Shown: one piece after another, positions 35,210-47,783 of the stretch | Position numbering within the stretch: position 1 is the first letter of the stretch | Layout: the number at the start of each line of letters is the position of its first letter | NCBI RefSeq assembly: GCF_034190915.1 | Contig: NW_026947507.1 | Span: 30,060,001-30,124,000, forward strand | Origin: Cavia porcellus | Lineage: Eukaryota; Chordata; Mammalia; Rodentia; Caviidae | Direction of reading: 5' to 3' | DNA length: 64,000 bases | Notes under the pieces: model-generated | Told to the model about the DNA's origin: nothing | What the model saw: the letters and a program-made list of their open reading frames with translations, nothing else | The model's database searches: none | Translations under genes and position numbers: made by a program

Positions 35210-38200
35210 GCAGTTTGGGGGATTGAACCCACAGCTTTGTGCATGGTTAGGCAAGCACCATACCACTGAGCCACACCACAGCCCTTTTTATTTTACTTTA
35301 AGACAGGGTCTCACAAAGTTGCCCAAGCTGGCCCTGAATCAGCGATCCTCCTGCTTCAGCCTCCTGAGAGGGCGAGAAGTCCAGCATATGCTAGCATCCA
35401 CCCTTTACCCTGGAAGGGCTATAAACATGGCCCCTGTGGTTCCTTTCAAAAGGAAAACAGCAGGTGATTGGTGTGTATTTTTTATGTGTGTGTTTACATG
35501 TGGCTGGGATCTGTATTCAGTCTCTGAGGCTCATGGGATGAACTTTGGTTTACAGGACAGGGCAGTATCCAAAAGTTGAGGGATTGCTGGGCATGGTACG
35601 CACTTCTGTAAGCTCAGCACTCCTGAGGCTGAGGCAAGAAAATCACAGTCAGTTCAAGGTCAGTGTGGACTACAGAGTGAGTTCAAAGCCAGCCTGCACT
35701 GCATAGTGAGACCCTTGGTCTCATAGTGGTCTCATAGTGAGACCCTTACATTGCATTTCAACCGGGAGGAAAGAAGGTGCTAGAAAGACTGGCCACAAAC
35801 TGGGACAGGTGTGCTAAATCTAGTGCATGTGCGGGTGTGTAAATACACAGGCACAGAGCTCCTGTACAAGTGTTCTGGACGGTGGTACCGTGAGCCTCGG
35901 GGAAGCGGAAAGCTTGCTACTCTTTAATGAACGGAAATACTGAAGAGCAGTGCCTTGATCCCTTTGAGGAGGAGCTGGGCAGCTCTAGCATGTATATACC
36001 CTTGCCAGTCCAGCCACTCAAAGGACACATTATCACCTCATCTCATTCCTCTGAACACTGCCACTCTTCCCAGACCCCCCACCTTTTATAAACCGAGAGC
36101 TTCCAGACCTCGAAAGTTCTCCCTCACACACGGGAGCGGGTGGCTTGTTGCAGGCACTTGACCTGAATTCCTCTTTCTCAGCACTGGAGAGAAATCCCCA
36201 CCTGTGGTCCCCAGGCCTACCGAGGATGCAGCTTTGGGTGACAGCCACCACAGTCCCTTTTTCTCCCAGGAATTTAAGCCCAGATCATTTGAATCAAGCT
36301 CTCTTCCTTCCTTTTAATTTTTCCTCGAGTTCCTCCAAAGCCACACAGCCTCAACACTGCTGGCATTTGGGGCAGAAAGTTCTTGGTTTCCTGGTGTGGT
36401 GGTACATGACTGTAACCTCAGCCCTTTGGGAGGCTGCGGCAGGAGAATTGCAAGTTTCAGCCCCAAGCAAGCAATTTAGTGATCATCTCAAAATAAAAAG
36501 TAACACATACTGGTGACACATACTTGTAATCCCAGCACTAGGGAGGCTGGGGCAGGAGGATCTCTGCAAGTTCAAGGCCGCCCTGGGCTACAAAAGTGTG
36601 TTCAAGGCCAGCCTGAACTGCATAGTGAAAATCCTGCCTAAAAAAAAAAAAAAAAAAAAAAAAAAGATGTAGCTTAGTGCAGAGGTCTTGGGTTTAATCC
36701 CCAGTCCTGAGAAAACAAAAAAATACTTTTTTGGGGTGTGGGTCTGATCACAGGGGTGCAGGGTAGGTGGCAAGCAGCACACCAGTCCCTACGCACCCTG
36801 GCAGCCCCACTTGCGCCAACCAGAAGAAGGGTCCTGGTCCCTGTTAGCCTACAGCAAGTTAAGGCTTCGGTGAGCTTGAGCTGGACTGCGCCGGGGATGC
36901 TGCCTGGCCTGGGTGCTGTAACCGAGGCTCGGGCAGCCGTGCCAAGGACTCAGGACGTATTTGTGTGCTTTTCCCACTGGAGAAACCCAGGGCAAATGAG
37001 ACCCACAACCTGTCCTCCTTCCCTGGCCTTCCTGCATGGAAGGCTTCTTTTTCTTGTACTGGAGGTAAGCTTACACTCAGTTACATGCTCAGCACTTTTC
37101 TCTGGTTGTTTAATGTGAGTTACTAGGTGTTTTTTCCAAGACAAGGTCTTACTGTGTAACCCAGGCTGGCCTCAAATTGGCCAGCCATCTTCCTGTATCA
37201 GCCTCCCAGCCCAATATAGGAGATATGGCTCTAAAGCTTGGATACAAAACTGTCATTTAGGGGTTTTTCCCCCTTTAAAAATTATTAGTACCTGTTTGCA
37301 GAATTATCACATTTATCACAGGATTATCTAGCAATCTGTTTTTAGGTTCTCGGGTTTGAACCCAGAGCTACTGCACTGAACTGTGTCCCCGGGCCTTTAA
37401 AAAAATTCTTTGCTTTTGAGACAGGGCCTTGCTAAGTTGCCCAGAACGCTGGGCTCCAACTTGGACTCTTCCTGCCTGGGTTGGCTGTGGCTGTCACTGT
37501 GTCCTCTGCTCAGTCCCATAGTGGCTGTGGCCACCATGGCTTCCAGGACGGTGCGCCCAGGTGTCCCCCAGCCTCCTGCATGTGGCTGGTTTCCTTGATG
37601 GCTCTGTGCCTGTCCTTGCTGCAACGCCAGCCCTGAGAGCACACAGCCCTGCTACTCCACTGCCCACCTGCCTGCAGGCTCTTGGATGGGTTTTATTTTC
37701 CCCTGGTACTGGGGAGTGAACCCCACAGTGCCGAGCTACATCCTCAACCCTTCGTGTGCCTGTTTTGAGGTGGCTCATTAGATTGCCCAGGCTGTTCTTG
37801 AATTTTTTATCTTTCTGCCACGGCCTCCCCCAGAATCTGGGATTATAGGCTTGTGCTGCCACCTTGATTAGTATTTTGTGTTTTTTTTTTTTTTTTTTTT
37901 TTTTTGCAATACTGTGATTGAACCAAGTCCTTTGCATTGAGCTACATTTTTGTTTTTTGAGACCAAGTGTCTCCCTAAAGCGTTACAGGCTAGCCTTGAC
38001 CTTCCTGCCTTAGCCTTCCCAGTTCTGAGTACAGGCACTCACTACCACACTCAGCTGTTTTATTTTCCACAACAGGCTCTCAGTAAGTCTAAGTTGTCCA
38101 TAGCCACGTGTGGTGGCGTACACCTCTAATCCTAGTGTAGGAGGTCAGGAGGCTGAGGCAGGAGGATCACTGAAGTTTGTGGCCAGCATGGAGTACAAAG

Positions 38201-40560
38201 TGAGTCCAAGGCCAGCCTTAAAGGCTGGGGATTTAGCTCAGTGGCTCAAGTGGTTGCCTGGTAGGGTACAAGGTCGAGTTCAATCCCTAGTACCCCCCAA
38301 AAAATAAAAAATAAAATGAACCAAAAAACAACTCCCACTGGTTTGAGCTGTCCAGCCCAGGCTGCTTTTGTGATCCCTGGCTACAGGTTTCCAGGGCCCT
38401 GGGTTTCTAGATTTGCACAGGCCTGACTCTGGTGGCTTTTAGTGCTTTTTTATTCCAGTTACCAACTGGCACCCCCAAACACGATCTAGGGACTCACCAT
38501 TAGCCCATGCCTGCCCTGGAGATCGCTCCATCCTGTTGGCCTAGATGTTGGGGTCCTTCACTGATGCCAAGTCTGGGCCCATGTCCCCTCCTGAATACTC
38601 TTGACCCCGGATCCCCAGTGTGGTACTAAATGCTGAACCCAGGACTTGCATATGCAGGAAAATGCTTCACCCTACCTGACCATTACTTCAAAATGCACAT
38701 GTCCACTGATGTGGCAGATTCCTTTGGGAGGCTGAGGCAGGGCTGGGGTTATATATAGCTCAGTAAGTAATAAACATCCCTGGACTCAATTGTAATCCTC
38801 AGTATGGAGGCAGGATGGTTGTAAAGAAAACAGAGACATTTGATAGCCATCATCCTCTGATGTAATCTTGGACACATCAGCGCTACTGAATTAAGGAGCA
38901 AGATCAGTACCATTCATACAGTGTGCAAAAAATCCACCAAGGAGCAAGGGCAGTAACCTGGAAGACCTGAAGATACACCTAGGCTTCATAACACATGAGT
39001 AAGAACAGGGTTTCGGGTAGGGACACAGCAGAGTGCAGCCTGCACGGTGACAGGGTTAGGTTCAGTCCTGGGCCCCGAAGAGAACAAGCAACGGTCCTTT
39101 TACGGTTTATTTTTGAACTGCCATACAAAACACAGAAACTACATATCACTGGGGAACTATGTGGTGTCTTAATACAAGTCCTCATCGCGTGACATTTGTG
39201 GGGCACAGCTGTCCCCTCATTTATCCTTTCTGTACAGAGCTCATTGTGAAGGCCTTCAGTTCAATTCCCACGGCAGGAAACAAAAAACAAAACAAAAAAA
39301 GACATCCACCTTCTATCCATGCTGGCATTTGCGCTGCATAGCATATACAAGTATTAATACAAAAAAATTAAAAAAAAAAAAAAGCCAAGCATGATGGCCC
39401 CAGCAGGCTTGCCAGCCCCTGGGGGAGATGGAGGTAAGGAGTAAAGCCTAGTGAGGCCCCATCTCTGACTAAATGGGAAAGTGTTCCCGTAACAACCCAA
39501 GCTGCATTTGTAACTCAGATGACTAAACCCTAAAGTAACACATCAGAGACTGTCAGGGAGGCCCAGATCTGCAGACAAGCATGCTCTCCCTCTCTCAATT
39601 GTCAGTGACTATTTCTTGTGGTCCTGAAACCATCAAAATAAAGTATAGAACAGGGCCTGTTGGTATGGATGGTGTAAAGCCCCTGCCTGCTATGGGCCAG
39701 GCCCTCGGTTCAAACCACACTGTCACACCCCAAAAATAACAGAAGTGAGACGTAATCCAGAAAAGCTGACCGTCTCCCATACCTGCTGTTGGCAGAGGCT
39801 TTCCCAGCATGCAGGAGGCCCGGCTCCTGCTCAAGGCAGCACCTGAGTTGAGTGCCTCCAGCCGGCAGCTTTGAGGAACAAAGACAAAACTATCCGCTGG
39901 GGATAGGCTGCCTGCTGAAGCCGCTCACCTTCCAGGTGTGGTGCCCTAAAAGCATCGCCTCAGCGCTCGGGGAGACTGAGTCAGAGGGATCACGAATCCC
40001 AGCCCAAAGTGGGCAACTTTAGTGATTTAGTGACACCCTGTATCCAAAAACAAAAAGAAAAGAGAAAAAGGGCACCCTCTACGGTGTGCAGCACTATGGT
40101 AGAGGCCACTCGCTGCACTGTGTACAGACAGCTGTGTTGGGGACAGCATCGCCCACCTCTGCTGCAGGAAGCAAGGCTGAGCAGCTGAACAGCACCCTCA
40201 GACCCAGCAAGGAGACTGGGCCAGCTGCCCTGGCAGGGAGGCGTACTAGAACTGCTCAGACAGCTGTAGTGACAAAATGAAGCTTTCTTCTTACCAGGAG
40301 AGACCTGGAAAATAATCTGCCCGGCCCAGAGCTAGAGCACAGTGTACCAGCCTGAGACCCTGCCACTCACAAACCCTTTTGGCCTGGTGACCCCATGTGC
40401 TTTGGGGACTGATGCAGGGTTGCAGGTTTTGGCCCAGCCTGGGCAACCTAGCAAGGTCCTATTTCAAAAACTAAAATCAATCAAAAGGGCTGGGGACCTA
40501 GCCCAACGGCCCTGTGTTCTACCCCTCCTACTACAAAGAAAGAAAATGTATTCTTTAAAT
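33388..40560. mobile_element. SINE-rich interval between TMEM192 and TRIM75
   Basis: Clear plus-strand B1 copies are near 33,940-34,030, 35,590-35,760, 36,390-36,500, 36,506-36,660, 38,100-38,220 and 39,940-40,060. Minus-strand copies are near 34,800-34,920, 37,125-37,215 and 37,930-38,060. Minus-strand B1-ID composites lie at 34,620-34,790, 35,184-35,380 (long T-run first) and 37,690-37,860. A plus-strand B1 fused to ID is at 38,100-38,320. ID units alone are at 36,660-36,715 (+), 38,600-38,690 (-), 38,745-38,810 (+) and 39,660-39,740 (+). Unique stretches include 35,760-36,380, 36,725-37,120, 38,330-38,600 and 38,820-39,350. No coding exon is supported there. Confidence 0.65.
34364..34369 (+). 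terminator. TMEM192: Candidate polyadenylation signal for TMEM192 (ATTAAA)
   Basis: The first clear polyadenylation hexamer variant downstream of the stop, about 980 bases after it. A B1 at 33,940-34,030 would lie inside the 3'UTR. The assignment is tentative because no transcript evidence is available. Confidence 0.3.
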
Positions 40561-40707
40561 GTAGTTCAGCATTGCCTGGAGCTACACTTAAGCATATTAA
40601 GGGGAAAAAAGAATGACCGCCTGTTGCTCAGCAGCAGGGTACATAGCATTAAACCTGAATTGCTGGGTGCCATCCCCGCCCCTGCCAACAGCCAGCCTGG
40701 AGTGTCC

Positions 40708-42111
40708 TCACTCAAAGTAGGGCTCCCTGAGGACCTTGAGCTGCTTTGCGTCAGGCCCGATGTAGAAGTAAGGGCGCAGTGACTCAGTGAAGGTGTCACT
40801 GAAGGTACAGATATGAGCGCCCTCAGGCATGTCATAGATCGACAGCTCGCCCAGCTCATAGTCCAGGAACAAACCCAGGGTCCGGTCCCGCAAGTCCTGT
40901 GGCAGCGCGGCTCGTGTGGCTCCAGGGGCCTCGTAGCCCCCATCCTGCAGCTGCAGGCACCAGCAGCCCTGCCCCACCCGCCGGCCCTTGGGGGACATCA
41001 AGGCCCTGCACACCCCCACAGCCCACTGCGGCACATCGCCCACCTCCACCTGCCAGAAATGCCGCCCCGAGTAGAAATCTGGGAAGCCCAGCACCACGGG
41101 GTTGGCGTTGGCCCGCTTGGCCGTGCGCGGGCTGCTCGGCTTCTTCTTGACGAAGTGCACGCTCTTCCGGTCAGGGGAGATGCACAGGTTGGGGTAGGCC
41201 GTCTCGGGGTCCAGGATGATGTCCACACGGAACTCCCTGCGAATCTTCTGCAGCGCAGAGAACTGTGGCGGGAAGTTGCAGGCCTCCTTCGGCAGGTTGA
41301 TGGAGAAGAGCGGCGGGCTGATCTCGCCTTCAGAGCGCGGGTAGAAGTGCTTGATCTGCGACAGCAGCTCTATCTCCGACAGCGCGCTGTGCCCCTCCAC
41401 CCGGGCCAGCAGGTCCTGCAGGGTCGCCTTGTAGCCCGTGAAGGCCTTGATGTTGTCGCTGAGCTTCTGGCGGATCTGCTGCTCCTCCTCGGCCAGCCGC
41501 TGGAAGGCAGCCTGCTGCTCACGCTCCAGGAAGCGGTTCAGCAGCTCCACCTCGCAGGCCAGACGCTGCCTGCGGGTCTGCGCCTTCTCCCGCAGCTCCA
41601 GCGGCGCACGGCTCTGGGCACTTATCAGCTGCTGCGTGTCGAGCGCCTGCCTGCGCAGCAGCTTGGCGTAGTTGTGCAGTCGCACTCGGTGCCGCGCCGC
41701 AGCCTCTCCCAGGGGGCTCGTGCGGTGCCCGCTGTGGTCAGGGGGCTGCATACACTCGGGGCACAGCACCTCCAGGTCTTCCTCGCAGAACAGTGTGAGC
41801 ACCTGGCCGTGCTTCTCGCACACGTTGGTCTTCTCAGGCCGCCGCCGCTTGCGGCTGGTGCTCAGCTGGCGCGCGATCTGCACCATGCGGCCAAGCTGCG
41901 CGTTGCTGCGGTAATAGCACTCCTCACACTCGAAGCGGCACACGGGGCACGGGAACTTCTCCTGCAAGTCGGCCCACGACTGGCGGATGCAAGCGCGGCA
42001 GAAGTTGTGTCCGCACTCAATGGTCACAGGGTCGTTCAGGTCATCCAGGCACACGGGGCACTTGGTCTCGGCCTGCAGGCGCATCAGGGCCTCTGATACG
42101 ACCACGGACAT
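40708..42111 (-). CDS. TRIM75: TRIM75, RING/B-box/coiled-coil/PRY-SPRY protein (putative E3 ubiquitin ligase)
   Basis: A complete 467-residue TRIM protein in one coding exon. The RING finger (C18, C21, C33, H35, C38, C41, C55, C58) would recruit a ubiquitin-charged E2. The B-box 2 has C98, H101, C109, D112, C117, C120, H126 and H129. A coiled coil for dimerisation spans about 138-240, and the PRY-SPRY recognition domain runs from about 296 to the end (FYSGRHFWQVEVG, LGLFLDYELGELSIYD, PYFYIGPD). The open frame extends 37 codons upstream to 42,222. That part crosses a good splice acceptor (AG at 42,179-42,180), so I start at 42,111, where the family length fits and A stands at -3. The position next to TMEM192 and the length agree with TRIM75. 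All zinc ligands are intact. A substrate is not predictable. GC-rich, with a high CpG count. Confidence 0.9.
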   Translation of the reverse strand: MSVVVSEALMRLQAETKCPVCLDDLNDPVTIECGHNFCRACIRQSWADLQEKFPCPVCRFECEECYYRSNAQLGRMVQIARQLSTSRKRRRPEKTNVCEKHGQVLTLFCEEDLEVLCPECMQPPDHSGHRTSPLGEAAARHRVRLHNYAKLLRRQALDTQQLISAQSRAPLELREKAQTRRQRLACEVELLNRFLEREQQAAFQRLAEEEQQIRQKLSDNIKAFTGYKATLQDLLARVEGHSALSEIELLSQIKHFYPRSEGEISPPLFSINLPKEACNFPPQFSALQKIRREFRVDIILDPETAYPNLCISPDRKSVHFVKKKPSSPRTAKRANANPVVLGFPDFYSGRHFWQVEVGDVPQWAVGVCRALMSPKGRRVGQGCWCLQLQDGGYEAPGATRAALPQDLRDRTLGLFLDYELGELSIYDMPEGAHICTFSDTFTESLRPYFYIGPDAKQLKVLREPYFE

Positions 42112-42178
42112 TGTGCAAGGACTCAGGGGGCTCTGGGTGCTTGGGAGGTTGAAGTCCCCTACCGGCAGTGCAGAGCTG

Positions 42179-44375
42179 CTGTGTGAGAAAAGTGGGGGAC
42201 CAGGGTTTACTCCAGGGGCCACACATCAAGCCTCAATCTCATCTCCTCGCCTACCCCACGGGGCACGCTGCCCCCAGCACACAGTGATTGAGTTCAGGCC
42301 TTTTACACAGAGCCCCAGTTCCAGCCTTTCTCTCCTGAAACAAGTCTCTGCTCAGGCTCACCCCAAAGTTTCAATCCTCCAGTCTCAGCCTCCCCAAAGA
42401 TAGGTATTTCCTGGGCTGGGCATGTAGCTCCGTGGCAGTTTAGCTTGCCTAGAATGTGCAAAGCTCTGGTTCTGATGTCCACCCAGCCCATATGAATGAA
42501 TGAAATACCCTGCTTTATCTATTTGTGGCCCTGGGAATAGGGTCTCAAATGTGCTAGGTAAGCACTCTCACTGAGGTTTGACCTCATCCCCAGGTAAAGT
42601 ACCTCTGGTGGCTCAAAATTCCTATCTAGCTGGGCATGCTGGCACACTCCTGTAATCCCAGCCCTTGGGTGGCTGATGCAGGAAGATCACAAGTTCCAGG
42701 CCAGCCTGAGCTACATAGTAAGTTCAAAGCTGGCCTGAACTATGTAGTGGGCCCCGTCTCAAAAACAAAACAAAACAACAACAACAACAACAACAAAAAA
42801 AAAACACAGCAGGGCATGGTGGTGCACACCTGTAATCCTAGTGCTTAGGAGGTTAAGGCAGGAGGATCATGTGAATCTGAGGCCAGCCTGAGTTACAAAG
42901 TAGAGACTCTGTCTCTAAAAACCAAAAGAAAAATCTTGCCAGGAGTGGTAACACATGCCTGTAATCTCAGATGAGGAGGAGGCCAAGGCAGGCAGATCCC
43001 AAATTTTAGCTCAGCCAAGGCAACTCAGAGAGCCAGTCCCAAACACAAAGCTGAGACAGCTGGGCTTTGTGGCACATCCCTACAATCCTTGAATTCAGGA
43101 GGCTGAGGCAGGACTGCTGGGAATTGGAGTAGTCCTAAGTAACAAGGTTCAAGGTCAGCAGGAACTACACAACTGAGACACTAATAAAATCAGACAAACT
43201 GCTGAGGCACAGTACCTCCGATTCAAGGTCAGCCTGAATTACAAGGAAAAACACCACAAAAAGAAAAAAAGCACTGAGGATCTAGATGTAACTCAGGCTC
43301 CCAGATTCAAACCTCATGCAGTACCACAAAAAAAGCACAGCACCTCATTCTGCCTTACATCCTCAGGAGCGCTGGGGCGCCGCTGTGACCCGAGTGGGAC
43401 TATGAACTGGGTCTCCTGCCCTCACCATCCCCAACAGACCCTGCCTTTGGTAACCACGCAGGGGCACTGCCCCCTACCCTTCCTTCTGCTGCCCACAGCA
43501 CAAGGCCTGGGCCCAACCCGGGAGGTGGAGGCAGCAGTGCAAGTGTGACCTCAGTCTGGGAAACCTGTCTCAAAACATAAAGAAGCCAGGTGTTGGGCTG
43601 GGGATTTAGCTCTGGGGCATAAGCGCTTGCCCTGCAGGCAAGCAGGATCCAGAGTTCCACGCTTAATAGCAAAAAAAAAAAAAAAAAAAGATAAGAAAAG
43701 CCGGGTGTGGTGGTGCATATCTATAATCCAGCACTAGGGAGGCTGAGGCATTAGGATCTCTGAGTTCAAGGCCAATCTGGGCTACAATGTGAGTTCAAGA
43801 CCAGCCTGAACTGCTAAGTGAGTCCCTGCCTCAAAAACACAAAACCAAATCAAACACGTTAAGAGCTGCGCACGGTAGTGCATGCCTTTCATTCAGACAG
43901 TTAGGAGGCTGAAGCAGAAGTGGCTGTGTTCCAGGCCAGCCTAGCGTGCATATTGAGACGCCGGCGTCTAAGAAAAAAATCTAATAAGGATTAAAGCGAA
44001 AAGGGGAAGCAAGGTGGTACAGCTCACAGTGAAGACCTTGGCTTCAACCCCGACTCCAGAGAAAAAAAACCGCGACTTCCATTAGTGACTTTTGATACTG
44101 TGCCCAAGTTGGCCTGGAGCTTGTGGCGACTCTCCCGCCTCAGCCTCCCAGCACCACACCAGGCTTGCTGCTTAAAAGCCATGTAACCGACCGTTTCTAT
44201 GCAGTTTGAACCTCTGTCCTGGGGAAATTAACAGTCACCTCCATGAGACCCAAGCACCCAGACGACCTGCACCCACATCAGCCTCCATACCCCACCCCGC
44301 CCAGAGGCCTTCCACCCCTTGCTTCCAACCAGAATGAGGTCTCCAACCTCGCAGGGCAGCACTGGGCCTGCTTAC
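42179..44375 (-). other. TRIM75: Predicted TRIM75 5' intron, filled with SINEs
   Basis: Reading on the minus strand, donor gtaagc at 44,375-44,370 pairs with acceptor "cttttctcacacag" ending at 42,179. Inside are ID units at 42,410-42,490 (+), 42,515-42,595 (-), 43,270-43,340 (+), 43,590-43,670 (+) and 44,000-44,070 (+). Plus-strand B1 copies are at 42,626-42,770, 42,810-42,930, 42,940-43,060, 43,065-43,190, 43,700-43,850 and 43,860-43,975. A minus-strand B1 is at 44,075-44,165. An (aac)n run lies at about 42,776-42,795. Confidence 0.6.
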
Positions 44376-44490
44376 CTGGCCGCGGCTCTGGGGTAGTCCC
44401 TTGGCTTTCCAGGGGGTATCGCAGTACAGGTCAGGATGGCCTGGAAGACTCTGCAATCTCCAAAGCTCGACCTCACGCGGGCTGGAATGC
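44376..44490 (-). other. TRIM75: Predicted noncoding first exon of TRIM75
   Basis: On the minus strand this segment starts about 30 bp after a TATA box and ends GGCCAG|gtaagc, a strong splice donor. It contains no ATG leading to a long frame. It would join to the 5'UTR part of the coding exon at about 42,178. There is no transcript evidence, so the start is an estimate. Confidence 0.6.
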
Positions 44491-44640
44491 CGGCGTGCGC
44501 CAACCCATATACTTTTATATACGCAGCTGTGGTGGCTCCGCCCACCGAGGATCATTTTCCGCCGGAAATGGGGAGCGCAGCTCGCCTAGGCGTGTGCGCG
44601 TGCGCGCTGGGGAGTGGGCGGGCTTGTGAGTTACTTCTTT
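44491..44640 (-). promoter_or_regulatory. TRIM75: TATA-containing CpG-rich promoter of TRIM75
   Basis: The minus-strand TATATAAA box is at 44,514-44,521. Upstream of it are a GC-rich segment (gtgggcgg), an ETS-like ttccgg core in "catttccggcgg", and alternating CG-rich sequence (gcgcgcacgcgcac). The CpG density is far above the surrounding SINE-rich DNA. Confidence 0.65.
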
Positions 44641-47600
44641 TGTTTAGAACGTTGCAGTTTTGCTAGTAACGGAGTAGGTGACGTCATAGTTTGTTTTTCT
44701 GATACCATGTATTTGGCCCAGGGCCTTTGTGTTGAGCTACATCGTCAGCTCTTCTTTCATTTTTTTTATTGGCTATACTGCCTAGATTGGGCCCAAAGAT
44801 GTAGTCTTTTTTTTTTTTTAATCGTTACCAGGGATCGAACTCACGCCTGCTTGCTTGTAAGGCAGGCCCTTATGCCGCTGAGCTAAAGATGCAATCTTTC
44901 TGCCTCAACCTCTGGGGATGCTGGGGTTATAGCAATGCACCATCTTACTGGGTTCAGATTTGGGTTGCTTATTGTGCTGCGGGTGGAACATAGAGCCTCG
45001 CCCTTATTAGACAATCACTCTACTGTGGAGCTAAACCCCGGCTCATACCCAGGCGTGGTGGCTCATGCCTATAATCCCAGCACTGGGGAGGCTGATGTGG
45101 GAGGATCTTTACGAGTTCGAGACCACCCTGCGCCACAAAGTGAGCTTAAGGCCAGCCTGAGCTGCATAGCGAGACCCCGTCTCGAAAAACAAAACAAAAC
45201 AAAAAACACCCAGCTCATGAATCTTTTTAAAAAAAAATTCTTACTCGATGAAAATTACGCGATAAGAGTTGGGGGATGCAGCTCAAGGAGCAACAGCCTG
45301 GCAAGTGCAAGGTCCCCTGGCCAACTCTGCACAAAAAACTATTGTTTTTGAGACAGTCTCATTGTAAGACCGGGTTGGCCTTAAAACTCCTGCTTCAGTT
45401 TCCCAAGTGCTGGAATCAGGCCAGCATCACCATGCCCAGACAAAAATACAGAGTTAAAACTGGCTGCTGTTGCACTCGTAATCCCAACACTCAGGACACT
45501 TGAGACAGGAGGATCAATACAAGTCAACGGCCAGCCTGGGATACTTAGTGAGGCTCTGTCTCAAATAAACACACAAACAATATAAAAGGTGAAAGTGGCC
45601 TTAGGGTTAGGTCTCTGAAACCACAAAAGAAACAAAAAGCAACTAAACATCACATCCCCACCCTGCAGGTGCTGGGATCCACCCTAGTGCAGCACACAGC
45701 AGTTTATTCTCTTCACTAAGCTACACTTTAGCCAGCAATAATTTACTGCTGTTGTCTTTTGTTATTAATTAATTAATTAATTTCTGTTGGAATTGGGGAT
45801 TGAAGCCAGGACCTTTGCTCTGCAGACTAGGCTGGCCTCAAACCCACAGTGACCCTCCTGCCTCAGTCTCCTGAAAGTAAAGGCTTACAGCCAGCACTGG
45901 GTGTGTCCCTGGGTCCTGCACTGGAGGACAGGACCCTCACCTTTCCTTATCCTCAGGTGCCCTATGGTCCTGCACGGGTTCTGGGGCCCATGCCTGACTT
46001 CTTTGTTCCATGGAGTTGGAAAACACAAGGATAGGCCTGATGTCTCTGCAGCAGGGCTGGCTGGCTTGGAGTCCCTCCTCAGCCCCACTAAAAAAGGAGC
46101 AGGAAAGGAAAGGAAATAGAAGGCACTCGTGGATGACTGAGAGTGCTTCTGGTGACAGATATGAAGGAGAAATACTTGTTACAACTCTTAAAGTGCTGTG
46201 TGTGGTGGTATACACCTATAATCTGAGCACTCAGGAGGCTGAGGCAGGAGATCACCTTGGCTTCCAACCCAGCCTGGGCTGCATAGTGAGTTCAAGGCCC
46301 ATCTGAACTGCATAGCAAGATGCTGTCTCAAAAAAAAAAATAAACAAAAAAGAAAGAAAAAATTTTAAAGGTAAGTAGCACTGTGGGTGACCTCAGACTA
46401 GAATAGTGGATTGAGCTTTTGTGTATCTTTGAGGACAGGTGACCCTGATGACAGGTGACTTTGGCCAACTCTGCCCTCCCACCTGCTGCAGGCTGTCCTT
46501 TTTGCAGCTGTTGTGCTGATAAAGGAAAAGATTAGTGTGATACACAAATTAGGAATTGTTAAAAAAAATTAGGTTGATTGCTAACTGAAAGGAAAAAAAA
46601 ATGTTTCCCCTAAGGGGTTTTAGTGTCAAAGAAAGTTAAGCTAGGTGTGGTGGTACTTGCCTGTGTTCCTAGAACTCGAGGCTGAGGCAGGAGGGTCACC
46701 ATTAGTTCAAGGCCAAGCCTGGACTACATAGTGAGATCCTATGTCAAAACAAAAAAACAAACAAAATCACTTGTATGTTTCTTTTATGTTTTTAAAATTG
46801 GGGAGGGGGTTGTTTTTGAGACAGCATCTTGAATGTAGTTCAGGCTGGCCTTGAATTCACTATGCAGCTCAGTTTGGTCTTGAACTTGCCTCGATCCTCC
46901 TGCCTCAGCCTTCTTAGTGCTGGGATCATAGGCGTTTACCACCATACCCAGTGCTTGCCTGTTCTTTCCTGAGGATATAGCACAGGAAAACAGGCACAGA
47001 GCTGCTCGTGGGAGATAGGTGTGGGCCAGGAGCAGTGGCTCCACACCCACAGCTCATGGGGCCTCACTGCCCCATCACTAACCTGCATCTGAAAGGCCCT
47101 GCCCAGCCCATTGCTTCTTGTAAGCGCAGTGGGAAAAGTGCTCTGGATGGCAGGAAAGACAGTCTCAAAATGGACAGGAAGCTGTAGGCCTGTGACCTCA
47201 TCCAACCCTCTGGGAGACTGATGCAGAAGGATCCTACACGCAAACTTCACCTGGGCAGTCTAGAGATTTACCAAGACTGCCTCAAAGTAAAACAAAAACA
47301 AAAACTGGTGATTGCTGATATAGCTCAATTCAAAATCCTTGGCTTCTATCTGTTACCAATGAGAAAATTCCAAGGGATTTCAGGATTTATGTACCAGGAA
47401 AGGGGGGAAGATCAAATGTTTTTTTCTTCATCAGTGTTAAATCTTTTCTTTAAAAGACCACATTGCCGTGTAGCCTAGGCTAACACCATAACATACTCTG
47501 TAGCCAGAGCAGGCCTTTAACTAGAGATCCCCCTGCATCAGCCTTTCCTGTGTTGGGATTACATGTGTAGGACACCAGGCCAGGCTCAAATATTTCTTTT

Positions 47601-47783
47601 TCTACTGCAGCAAATTTCCCAAAGAGGTGTCCCTGGATTCCACATTTGTATTCTCCAAAGCACAGCTATGATGTGCTGCCCCACCCCCCATCAGCGCTTG
47701 CCTGTCCCCCACTGAGCACCACAGCCTGCAGCATATGCGTGCAACCTAGGTATCTGGAACACAGGGACAATGACATTGGCAGA
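44641..47783. mobile_element. SINE-rich interval upstream of TRIM75 (part 1)
   Basis: ID units lie at 44,805-44,895 (-), 44,960-45,050 (-) and 45,260-45,335 (+). Plus-strand B1 copies are at 45,050-45,210, 45,460-45,580, 46,195-46,345, 46,640-46,770 and 47,180-47,300. Minus-strand B1 copies are at 45,340-45,440, 46,810-46,955 and 47,490-47,590. A short (aatt)n run is at about 45,764-45,781. The remainder (for example 45,860-46,190, 46,350-46,640 and 47,310-47,480) shows nothing I can name. Confidence 0.6.

Noticed and set aside
40813..42096. 427-codon open frame on the plus strand, antisense to TRIM75
   Set aside because: It is in exact codon register with TRIM75 on the other strand. In that register a stop needs sense TTA, CTA or TCA, which are rare in this GC3-rich gene. 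It is repetitive in L, A and R with no domain.
42112..42222. 37-codon N-terminal extension of TRIM75
   Set aside because: It crosses a good splice acceptor, shows no TRIM similarity, and the downstream ATG gives the family's standard N-terminus and length.
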